A stretch of DNA of 64,000 bases from Verticillium longisporum (taxonomy: Eukaryota; Ascomycota; Sordariomycetes; Glomerellales; Plectosphaerellaceae), in NCBI GenBank assembly GCA_019188255.1, contig JAETXT010000016.1:1116001-1180000 (forward strand), written 5' to 3'. Position numbers and translations under genes: made by a program. The notes under the pieces were generated by a model. That model had not been told where the DNA came from, did not search any database, and saw nothing but the letters and a program-made list of their open reading frames with translations. Positions 23,940 through 34,210 of the stretch are shown here, piece after piece; positions within the stretch are counted from its first letter, which is position 1, and every line of letters starts with the position of its first letter.

Positions 23940-23991
23940 CGGGGTGAAGTGAACCACTCGCATGGGTGAACCACTCGCTTGTGGATTACGT
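23940..23991 (-). repeat. Right terminal inverted repeat of the Fot1-like element
   Basis: The reverse complement matches the left end, including both copies of the internal GCGAGTGGTTCAC motif. It ends GGATTACGT directly before the TA duplication. Confidence 0.85.
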
Positions 23992-24172
23992 TAATTAATA
24001 AACTAATATTACTATTATAGGCCTAATATTAATATTATTTATTCTATTATATTAAAATTTTCTTAAATAGTATTATTATTCTATTCTTTTATATATTTTT
24101 AGCTATTTATTTTATTATTTATATTTATACTTCTAGTATTTTTTATACTTCTTAAATTTTAAGCTACGTTTT

Positions 24173-24363
24173 TATAAATAGTGAAATATGAGATATTAAA
24201 AAGCGATTTATTATTAATAGATTAATAATAAAATATAGTTTATAAATAGAATTAAAGCTATATATAATAGCCTTAATAAATTAAAGTTATAATATTAATA
24301 TATTAATTAAAATCCGAATTATCTACTTTCCCTAATTAAGGCCCTTAGCTTAATACCTTTATA
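24173..24363 (+). repeat. 5' LTR of gypsy copy B
   Basis: 191 bp, starting TATAAATAG (ancestral TGTAAGGAG in less mutated copies) and ending ACCTTTATA. It is heavily RIP-mutated relative to the 3' LTR in its first 60 bases. Confidence 0.8.
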
Positions 24364-25560
24364 TTCTTTAATTTCTATAATCTATAATTAGATTAAGCTA
24401 AGTAATAGATTAAACTAAGTATATTAAGACTTAAAAGTAAATTACTTATTATAATAATTAATAATTAAATAATAAGCTAATAAAGATATTATTAGAATTA
24501 TTAAGAGATAATTATAATAGAAAGATTATACTTAAATTAGGATCCTTTTTATTAAATTATTACTAGATTATTAAAGAGCTTTCTCGATAAATAGAACTTT
24601 AATTATAAATATTCTAGGCCTTAATCGAGGAATTCTAAGAATAAAGGCTAGAAAATTAATATCTTATTTAATATTTTATTAAATATATTCTAATTATAAA
24701 GAATTATAATAAGCTTTCTATTTATAATTATAAAATATTTAAAGAAAATATTATAATTATTTAAATTAATAATTAATTTATTATTATTAAAGCTAGAAAT
24801 ACTTTCTAATTTAATATAAATATAATTTTAATTATTTAATAATCGATAATTAAATTTATTTATATTCTTTATATAATATAATAGAATTATATATAAAACC
24901 TTAAAACGATTTATTAAGAGGACTTTAATATTAATAATATAAATATCTATTAAAGGCATTTTTAAAGCTTTATTAAGCGAGAATATCTTTTAAAGGATTT
25001 ATAAAACCTAGCTTATTAAGAATAATTATATTTATTATACTTTAAAAATAATAGAGATATCTCCCTTTTAATATTCTTTAATTATTAAGAAAGTATTTAT
25101 TAATTATTTAATAAAAGTATAGATTATAATAAAGAATATACTTTTAAATATTTCTAATAGTTCTTTTACTTCAAATAGGATAAATTAATAGAATATTATA
25201 TCCTTATTAAGGATATTAGAATAATTATTTATAAAGCTTAGAGAATATAGGATATTAATTAATTATAGAATAAATAATAAGAAAATAGAAAGCGAATCTA
25301 TTTTTAATTAAATTATAGCGATTAATATAATATAATATCTATATATAAAGGACCTTAGAGGGAGAGCCTATAAGATTAATTATTTATAAAGAGAAGGCGA
25401 CCCTTATATTATAGAAAGGGGACTACCCTTTACTAGGCGAGGAACCGTAATCTATATTCTATAAGAATACTATTAAGAGGCTAGGGATCCGCCCTTATAA
25501 TATCTATAAATATAACCTTCTATTAAAATAAAATTAATTATTAAATATAAAATTACTTAT
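24364..25560 (+). pseudogene. Gag remnant of gypsy copy B
   Basis: The region aligns with the 5' internal parts of copies F and G (57,464 and 58,818 onward) and precedes pol. It encodes no continuous frame and I recognise no zinc knuckle. Assignment as gag rests on position. No primer-binding site starting TGG is visible after the LTR. Confidence 0.5.
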
Positions 25561-28500
25561 AGCTAGATTACTAGAGATATAAAGTTATAATTATAAATAT
25601 ATAATTATTTAAATTTAAGAGTACCTAAATAATAGAATTATTCGAAAATAATTTAATAGAAACTTTAATTTAAAGAATCTTATATTTAAAATAAATATTA
25701 AGAAAACTATTAAAATATTAATAATTATTTTATAATAAAATAAAGAGATTGAATTCTCTATTAATTTAGATATTAATATTATAATAGATATTATTAGTTT
25801 TATTCTTATTTAATTATTAAAGTTATAAGAAATAGAAAGTATAGAAGCCCCTAAACTATAAATATTTAATAGCTAGATAGTAATTAATTATAAGATATTT
25901 ACGTTCTATTTCTATCTATTAGATATATAGAACTACCCCCGATTATTATATTAGCTATTTATATATATAGAATAGCTTAAAAGGTCTAGCTATATACTCC
26001 TATTTAATAATAATATAGGGAAGGAAGGTATTTAAATAAATACCTCTATTCGATCCTTTATTTAGGGCTATATATTAAATATAAACTTAAAAGAGTTTAT
26101 AAAGATATTAATTAAGGATAAAGCTAAAGCTTATATTATTTATATTATTTAAGCTATAATAATAATATTTAATATAACTATCCCTATTATTAATAATCTA
26201 CCCCTAAATAAGGGGTAAGCTAAAGTACTTCTTATAGAATTTACTAAATTCGAAGATATTTTCTCTAAAGATTTAATAAAGGAATTATTAATATTAAAAG
26301 ATATAGAGTATTTAATAGACTTAAAAGAAGGAGCTTAACCCCTTTATAGCTTTATTTACTTATTATTATAGAAATAATTAAAAGAGCTTTATTATTATAT
26401 TATAGAAAGGGAAGCTATAGGGAGGATTAAAAAGTCTATTAGCCTTATAAGGGCTTTAATCCTATTTATATCAAATAAGGATAAGAGCTTATATTTATAT
26501 ATAGATTATTAAAGCTTTAATATAATTATAATAAAGAATTATTACCCTTTCCTATTAATAAATAAACTTTTAGATTATTTTATAGAAGCGAAGTACTTTT
26601 CTAAGATCGATATTTAGGATATTTATTATTAGATTTATATTAAGAAGAGTAATTAATAGAAAATAGCTTTCTAAATAAGATATAAATATTATAAATATAT
26701 TATAATATTATTTAGATTAATAAATACTTTTATTATTTTCTAAATATATATTTATTAAATATTTATTAAATTATTAAACGATTTCTATATTATTTATTTA
26801 AATAATATATTAATCTATTTATAAATAAAAGAAGATCATATAGCCTATTTTTAATAAATCTTAAAAAGATTTTAGAACTTTAAACTCTTTATTAAATAAT
26901 TAAAGTATTTATTTTATTAAAATAAAATAGAATTCCTAGGATTTATTATCTTAAAAGAAAATATAATTATAGATTTAAATTATATCTAAGCTATAATTAA
27001 ATAGTAATCCTTAGAATCCTTTAAAGATATATAAATATTCCTAAGCTTTATAAACTTCTATAAATAGTTTATAGAAAGCTATTTAAAAATAATAACCCCT
27101 TTATCTATTCTATTAAAAGGAAGTATTATAGGGGTTAAGAAGGGGCTATTTAAATAGCTATTTAAAGCTTAGAAGGTATTCGAATAATTAAAAATTATAT
27201 TTATTATTATTATAATTTTAAGATATTAAGATTATATATTAGAAAGCTAGGTCGAGATCGATATGTTTAATAATATTATTTTAAAGATCTTTAATTAAAA
27301 GTATAAAAATAAATAGAAGTTTATTATTTTTTATTTATAGAAATTATTATTAATTAAATAATAATAAAATATTAAATAATAAGAATTATTTATAATTATA
27401 GAGAGCTTTAAATATTAATTTTATTATTTAGAGGGTATAGGATAGGTTTTTATTATATTAATTAATTATTAAGCTTTTAAGAATATTATATAAATATTAA
27501 TAAGAGATTTTTAAAGAAGGCTTATATAATAAATATATAGATTATTATCTTTTAATTTTAAAATCTAATATTAGCTTAAGGTTATAAACCTAATTAATAG
27601 CCTCTTAAAGCGATTAAATTATATAAAAGAATGAATATTAATAAATAATATACTTCCTATTTTATTTAAAAAGCTATAATTAATAGAAGACTTAATTATA
27701 AATATTTAATAAGCTATTACTAAGATTAAGCTAAAGGATATTATAAATAGAGTTTATATTTAAGCTATAAAAGTAACTTTATAAAGATAGAAGCTTATCT
27801 TTATATTAGAACGATATTATAGCTTTAGGGAAAAGGGATTTTACCTTTTAAATAAAAGGTAAAATATATTTATATTATTATTAAGAAAAAGTAAAGAAAG
27901 AAGCTCTTTCTTAACTTTAAAATTAAAAAGCTAAAGTTAAGAAATTAATAATAATTTACTAAGAGACTATTTAAATAGAATCTAAGGACCTAAGAGAGTC
28001 TAGGATTATTATTCTAGATTAATATATCTTATATTCTATTATAAAAGAGCTTATAAAGAACGAAATAATATTTAAGCTTATTTCTATTTTAGAATTTAAG
28101 AACTTAATTAGAAATCTATAAGCTATTAATCTAGAATACCTTTTCTAAAAGGAGAATATAAGCTAATAAGCTAGAAGAAGAATAAGGTATATTTTAAATA
28201 AATAAAGTACCCTCTTCTTTAAAGGACGACTTATTATCCTATTATAAGGGACTCTTTATAAAGAGCTATTAAAATAGTATTATAATAATCTATAAATAGG
28301 ATATATAGGGGTAAATAAGACCCTTAATCTATTTAAGAGAAAGTTCTATTAGGAAAATATAATAATAGATATATATTAATATATTATTAAATATTTAATA
28401 TATTAAGGAATATAAATACTTTAATATAAACTATATAAGAAGCTATAATTACTATTATTTCTATTATACCCTTTCTAAGAGATCTCCTTAGACTTTATTA

Positions 28501-29640
28501 TAAAGCTAATATTAATAATAAAGGACGATAATCTAGAATATAACTCTATCCTTATTATTATAGACTATTTTATAAAAGCTATTTAATTCTTAGTAACCTA
28601 TAAAGTACTTATAGCTATAAGCTTAAGCGCTATTCTTTATAAAGAAATAGAATATTAATTTAGGAATTTAGAGGGTATTATAAATAATAAAGATAAGCTC
28701 CTTATTAGTTAATTCTAGGAGGAATTCTATTAAGAAAGAGTAATTAAATACTATTTATCTATAATCTATTACTTTTAAATAGATAGATAGATAGAGAGAA
28801 CCTACTAAATACTAGAAAAGTACTTTTATTATATTAGCGATTAAGCAATAAAGGAATAGCTATATTATTTAAAAGAAATAGAATTCTTTTATAATAATAA
28901 TATATATAATATTATTAATATTTTATTATTTAAAGCTCTATATAAATACTATTTAAGGATAATCGATTATATAGCTTTAAGAGAGGATATTAAGATTAAA
29001 AGTATAAAGAAAAGAATTAAGAAGATTATAATTATTTATTAATTAATTAATAAAAATTAATAATATATAATATATAATTAAGCTTTCTATTATAATAAGA
29101 AGTATATATTTAAGGTCTTTAAAGTTAAAGATATTATAAGCCTCTCTATTAAGAATTTCTACTTTAAATCGAATTAGAAGCTAGCGCTTAAGTATATCTA
29201 AATAAAGATTATAGAGGAGGTAGGTAAATAGGCCTATTATATATTACTCCTTAAGATATATACTAGGATATATAATATCTTCTTAATATCCTCCTTAGAA
29301 CCCTAATATAATCGCTAAATAAATACTAAATAATTAGCTTATTTCTTTATATTAGAAAAAGAATAGGAAGAATAGGAATTCAAGGATATTATAGCCTATA
29401 AAGAGGACTAAGGATAAAATTTCTATTTAGTAAAATAAATAGAATAATTAATTAAATATAATACTTAAGAGCTAGAAAGCTATTTAGAAAATATAATTTA
29501 AATTTTAAAAAGTATAAGAAATACTAAAAATATAGATATAAATAATAGGATAAATAGTTAAAGGTTATAAGAAAATAAATAATAGAACTATATAAGAAAA
29601 GAAATAATAATATTAATATTAAGCTTATAATAATAATATT
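25560..29640 (+). pseudogene. Pol remnant of gypsy copy B
   Basis: Conceptual translation with stops shows Ty3/gypsy pol in order. The RT has a D-Y-x-x-x-N-x-I-x-I-K-N-x-Y-P-x-P stretch at about 26,500. An RNase H-like ILRYxDYxLExxVExD stretch lies near 27,200-27,300. The integrase core (ISLDFIxKLILI..ILIIIDYFIKA) is near 28,480-28,590 and its H-P-Q-T-D-G-like continuation near 28,760. A chromodomain-like tail lies at 29,350-29,600. A chromodomain places it among chromoviruses. RIP stops interrupt every segment. Confidence 0.75.
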
Positions 29641-29699
29641 AGCTTATTAATTAATTATTATAATAATACTTTATAATAGCTATTATTAGAGCTAATTTT

Positions 29700-31900
29700 A
29701 TTTAAAGAATCTAATATACTATTTTTAACCCTCCTCTAATATTATAGGGGAAATACTACTAATTAATTTATTTTATTCTTAATTATTATAATTAGCGAAG
29801 CTATTAATTATTAAATCCTAGAGCGAAATTGCCGATTAACTACCCGATTTTCGGCCACTCTATATAAACTAGCTAGCTAGTTTAATATTATATATAACCT
29901 TCTATAGAGTCTAGCGAGCCTTCTTTATAGAGGAGCTAGAGATTATAGGAGGTATAGGACGCTTCGATAAGCTAGCTTTAGGGGCGATAGCTATCTTAGA
30001 AGTAAGCTATATCTTAGAGGTATAGCTAGAATAAATAGCTAAATTAGATACCTTTATTAAAGGGATAAAGGATAATAATATATTATAATAAGGATAATTA
30101 TTAAATAGAATATATTAATTAGAGGTCTTCTTAAGGGTAATAGCCTTATTTTTACTTTTATTTTTATTATAGAATAAAAGAATATTATTATTTAAAGGAT
30201 AAATAAGAATATTAATAATATTATTATTAATATATTTAAAAGGGTTAATTTAGCTTACTAAAACTATAAAGGATATATTATAAGAAGCTAAATAGCTAGA
30301 AAATAAAGATATTAAAGGATTAGAATTAATAGCCTCCTCTTTATTATTAATAACCTCTAAGGCCTCTAGGGTCTTAGGGGCTACGTTAATAAAGCGAAGG
30401 GCCTCCTAGGCCTTAATAAGCTTCGCCTCTATTATAATAAAGTACTTCTCTTAATAGCTTTATCTTTAATAGTTTTTATTAATACTTTAATATTAATAAT
30501 AGCTTTCTTCTTTATAATAGCTTTAGCCTTCTTCTTCTTAATATTAGCTTTCTTCTTAGTAATATCGTCCTTAGAAGGGATAGTAAAGTATTAGGAGATA
30601 TAAGATAAAGGATAATTAATAGGATTATAGCCTAGGTAGTATATATTTAAGATATAAGAGCGTACTAGAGTATTACTATTTAGAGCCTCTTTAAGGAAAG
30701 GAGAGAGTTTAATATTATAAAGGATCTCTATTATATTATATATAGTTTTACTTAGTTAATTATCCTCTTCGCCCTTAAATAAGCAATTATATAATTTATA
30801 TTCCTATTTATAGATTATAATATTAAATATATTAGCCTCTTTATAATAAATAATATAAATAAGCTACTTTATAATAATTACTTCTTTTATTATATTAATA
30901 GATAATACCTTTATTTATAAAGCTTAATTAATAAAGATATATAAAAGAATTAATAGAAATTTATAGAATAGCGAAATTAGAGGGCTAGAAGGGTATAAAT
31001 TAATAATATCTTAATAAGGAGATATTACTTTAATTAATAAAGAAGAGCTTAATAATATTAATATAATTTATAATATTATAATATTAACTATAATATAAGG
31101 GATTAGTATTTAAATATAATATCTTCTTAAAGATTTTATAAGCTTAGCTAAGCGAGCAAGATACTTAGTCTATTACTTCGGAGTATATTTAATTAAATTA
31201 ATAGATTCTCCTTTAGCTAATTTAAGGGTAATATAATATTAAATATATTAAATAAGGCCCTTAAATAGCTTAGGAAAATATATATATTAATAGATATTAA
31301 GAATAGGTTTAGCGAATTTACTAAGAAGTATATACCTTTATTATATTTATAGTAAATATATTTATTAATTAAATACTTTACTATATATTTAATATTAAGC
31401 TAAGAAGCTAGCTTCCCGAAATAATACTTATAAAGGGGATATTAGAGCTCTCTAGTTAATAAGCGATTATCTATATCCTAACCGGAATCGGGATTATATA
31501 GATAGGCATTATTAAAGCGAAGGGCGATATCTAATATAATAGTAATAGTATTTTAATAATAATATCTTAAATAGTATAATTAAAATTATATTATTAGAGA
31601 TATAGGATAGTAGAGCGGACTTAGAGTATATATAGATATATAGAGTAGAATATTTATTCAAGCTTATATAGTAAAAAGTTACTTATAAATTAGTATATAA
31701 AGCTATTTTATATTATTATTTATTCCTAATTATTATAATTATAGCTATTATTATAATATTACTTAATAATATATTTAAATTAAAATATATCCCTATAAAG
31801 AACTAGAATAAAGAAATATTATATATTAAGGTCTTATAAAGAGCTATTATTAAGAAATATAACGATAAAGGTATTACGAGTTCTAGGGACTAGACCTCCT
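29700..31900 (-). pseudogene. Opposite-strand reading frame between pol and the 3' LTR (copy B)
   Basis: The minus strand of this 2.2-kb stretch matches the long decayed frame best seen in copy E (48,000-49,980) and present on the plus strand in copies A and D. Its order from the LTR side is a region with F-N-N-x-Y-L-F-N-P-like sequence, a long hydrophobic/Tyr-rich stretch, a Lys/Ala-type coiled coil, and a segment of the LILSFSKYLASYNIS type. I recognise no domain. In copy B it is the most diverged of the four. Confidence 0.55.
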
Positions 31901-31911
31901 AGAGGGGGCAA
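31901..31911 (+). other. Polypurine tract of gypsy copy B
   Basis: AGAGGGGGCAA directly precedes the 3' LTR, and the same tract occurs in copy E at 50,141-50,151. This fixes element orientation as plus, in agreement with the pol strand. Confidence 0.7.
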
Positions 31912-32102
31912 TATAAGGAGTTAGACGTTAGACGTCTAGTAGCGTATTATCGCTAATAGATCAGCGATAAGATCTAGTTTATAAGTAGAGTCGAGGCTAT
32001 ACTCGATAGCCTCGATAAGTTAAAGTTATAATACTAGTATATTAATTAAAATCCGAATTATCTACTTTCCCTAATTAAGGCCCTTAGCCTAATACCTTTA
32101 TA
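31912..32102 (+). repeat. 3' LTR of gypsy copy B
   Basis: 191 bp, TATAAGGAGTTAGACG... to ...ACCTTTATA; one of the best preserved LTRs and a good consensus for the other eight copies. Confidence 0.85.
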
Positions 32103-33031
32103 GTATTCTATTCTAAAGTAAGATTATTAATCGAGTACTTAAAGTATAGCTATTATATATAGATCGATTAATTAATCTAGTACTATAAAGAACCTTCTAA
32201 GGCATTTAATATACCTTCTTTATTAAGGGGCTAGGGGTAGTTAAGGCTATAGGATACTTTAATAAAACTATTATAGGAATATAGATAGCTTTAATTATAG
32301 GATATATTTTAAATAGTCTATTAGATTAAATAATTAGATTAGAAGCTTTTAATAAAGGAATAAGGGGTAGTAATATATTATAAAGATAATTATTAATAGG
32401 AATATAATAATTAATAATTATTATAGAAACTATAGCTTTATTTTACTTTTATCCTTATTATAAGGAGGAGATTATTATTTAGAGGATAAATAAAAATATT
32501 ATTTTTACTATTTTTAATATATTTAAAAAGATTAAAGTTATTTATTAAAAGAATAGAGGAAATATTATAAAAAGCTAAATATTTAGAAAATAATAATATT
32601 AATAAATTAAGTTTACTAATATCCTTATTATTATTATCGATCTCTAAAACCTTTAATATCTTAGAAGCTCTATTTATAATATAAAGCGCTTCTCGAGCTT
32701 TAATAAGCTTAGCTTTAATAATAATAAGCTATTTCTCCTTAATAGCCTTCTCCTTAATAGCCTTTACTAATACTTTAATAATAATAATAGCTTTCTTCTT
32801 AATAGCTACCTCGACCTTCTTCTTCTTAATATTAGCCTTCTTTTTAATAATAATATCCTCTATAATAATAATAAAATAATAAAAGGTATAAGATAAGGAA
32901 TAGCTAATAGAGCTATAATTAGAGTAATATATTCTTAAAAGGTAAGGATATATTAGAATATTACTATTTAGAGCCTCCTCTAAGAGGGGGAGAAGTTTAT
33001 ATTAAAGGGGATCTTATTTATATTATATAAA
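32103..33031 (+). mobile_element. Gypsy fragment C
   Basis: A 0.93-kb piece of the main family in plus orientation, equal to about 48,010-48,950 of copy E, cut by copy B's LTR on the left and copy D's LTR on the right. It carries part of the opposite-strand frame (minus strand here), including the Lys-rich coiled-coil segment. Confidence 0.65.
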
Positions 33032-33222
33032 TATAAAGGTATTAGGCTAAGGGCCTTAATTAGGGAAAGTAGATAGTTCGGATTTTAATTAGTATATTAG
33101 TATTATAACTTTAACTTATCGAGGCTATTATATATCGCCTCGATACTATTTATAAACTATATTTTATCGCTAGTCTATTAATAATAAATTGCCGGTTAAC
33201 GTCTAATATTCAATTCCTTATA
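33032..33222 (-). repeat. 3' LTR of gypsy copy D
   Basis: A 191-bp LTR in reverse orientation, TATAAAGGTATTAGG... to ...CCTTATA, followed by the complement of the purine tract and ~30 bp of conserved 3' internal sequence. Confidence 0.8.
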
Positions 33223-33662
33223 TTACCTCCCCTCTAAGAGGTCTAGTCCCTAGAACTTATTATACCTTTATTATTTATTCGCCTATTAATAGTTCTTTAT
33301 TAGGCCTTTTATATATAGTATCTCCTTTATATTAGAGCTACTCTATCCTAGTTCCTTTATAGGGCTATTATTAGCTTAGATATATTATTAAATAGTATTA
33401 TAATAATAGTAATAATTATAATAATTAAGAATAGGTAATAATATAAAATAATTTTCCCTATTAACTCTAAGGCTTCTCTTTACTATATAAGCTTAATTTT
33501 CTCCTTCCTTATATAGCTATATATTACTAAGTTTTCGCCTACTATATAATAACTTAACGATTCTATTACTATAACTATATATTATAAGATCCCTTTATAT
33601 TTTTATATTTAAATCCTTATTACTATTATATTAGACGTTGTTCTTTATTTTAATAATATTTA

Positions 33663-33948
33663 TGTTGAACCAATATTAGGGGTTCCCTAGGGCAGTGATC
33701 TCGGTAGGGGATCACCGATATGGTGATCACCGTGGCTGGGATTCACAGCTCTCAGGAGCACGTGAATCACAGCTTACGTGATCGGTGAATCAGATGGGTA
33801 TATCTGACTCACGTAGGTAGTGGTAATTCAGAGAGAGATCATCAACTACATCACAAGACTTATATCACCTACCCTACCTATTCAGAGCTCTCAGGCACAG
33901 CCAAAGCAATGAAACGGGGTTCACATAAGCAGTGAAGCCCTCTCAACA
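33663..33948 (+). repeat. 5' LTR of the copia element
   Basis: 286 bp. It is packed with short inverted repeats built on GTGATC/GATCAC and GTGAATC/GATTCAC, for example GATCACC and GGTGATC around GATAT. These may form a structured R region or serve as factor-binding sites. Transcription start and polyadenylation sites are not assignable. Confidence 0.93.
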
Positions 33949-34210
33949 CTGATCAGTGTTGCGTTCAACGTAACACAGAACAGCTAGAGCTGGAAAAGTC
34001 AGGATCGATCCCACGGATAGCAAATTCGCTGTGCGTGAGCTCATCGGTTACACTTTACAAGTGATCGCAAGAGCACCGTTTGCTTTGAGTACTTCAGGAC
34101 TCTTGTGAGAGCTTGGTAGCAGGGAAATCCCCTGTTACGTGATCTGTAGGAGCACCGTCTGCTTCGAGTACCTCAGGACTCCTACGCCCAAGATCACCAC
34201 CTAGGCTATA
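33949..34210 (+). promoter_or_regulatory. Structured 5' leader of the copia element
   Basis: A 262-nt untranslated leader. It opens inside a 16-bp palindrome (33,945-33,960) that spans the LTR end. It then holds two ~45-nt repeats (about 34,063-34,115 and 34,143-34,186), each folding into a stem with matching compensatory changes, and between them a 9-bp stem (arms GTAGCAGGG and CCCTGTTAC). No primer-binding site beginning TGG follows the LTR, so the reverse-transcription primer is unclear. Confidence 0.6.

Larger units (their letters stand above)
22132..23991 (+). mobile_element. Fot1/pogo-type DNA transposon
   Basis: The 1,860-bp element has normal GC, TA duplications (22,130-22,131 and 23,992-23,993) and terminal inverted repeats of about 50 bp beginning ACGTAATCCACAAGCGAGTG. 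The corresponding region of copy D (41,950-42,000) is uninterrupted, giving the pre-insertion site. It codes for a pogo-class DDE transposase. Lack of RIP mutations while sitting inside a RIP-saturated element shows that it inserted later. Length and gene content match Fot1-like elements of ascomycetes. Confidence 0.92.
18941..24172 (-). mobile_element. Gypsy copy A (RIP-degraded, truncated), carrying two insertions
   Basis: This is a minus-oriented member of the main Ty3/gypsy family. The 3' LTR is 18,941-19,130. It is followed by the purine-tract complement (TTACCCCCTCTAAGAGG), by the region that carries the opposite-strand frame (19,131-22,131), and, beyond an inserted Fot1-like element, by the reverse complement of the pol C-terminus (23,994-24,172). 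Copy B's 5' LTR abuts it, and the 5' part of gag-pol is absent. A further 700-bp insertion lies at 20,961-21,660. All frames are broken by TAA/TAG stops typical of RIP. Confidence 0.75.
24173..32102 (+). mobile_element. Gypsy copy B: full-length chromodomain Ty3/gypsy element (RIP-degraded)
   Basis: The 7,930-bp element is bounded by 191-bp LTRs. Order is LTR, gag remnant, pol (RT, RNase H, integrase, chromodomain), a 2.2-kb region with an opposite-strand frame, purine tract, LTR. Every frame is destroyed by in-frame TAA/TAG where CAA, CAG or TGG codons would be expected, the RIP signature. It is the reference copy for the main family in this window. Left flank GTTTT and right flank GTATT agree at four of five bases, but the two flanks belong to differently oriented neighbours, so the site is not a simple insertion. 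Confidence 0.85.

Noticed and set aside
24364..24400. Gypsy primer-binding site
   Set aside because: The bases after the LTR are the same in copies B, F and G but do not begin with TGG or a recognisable tRNA complement even allowing for RIP.
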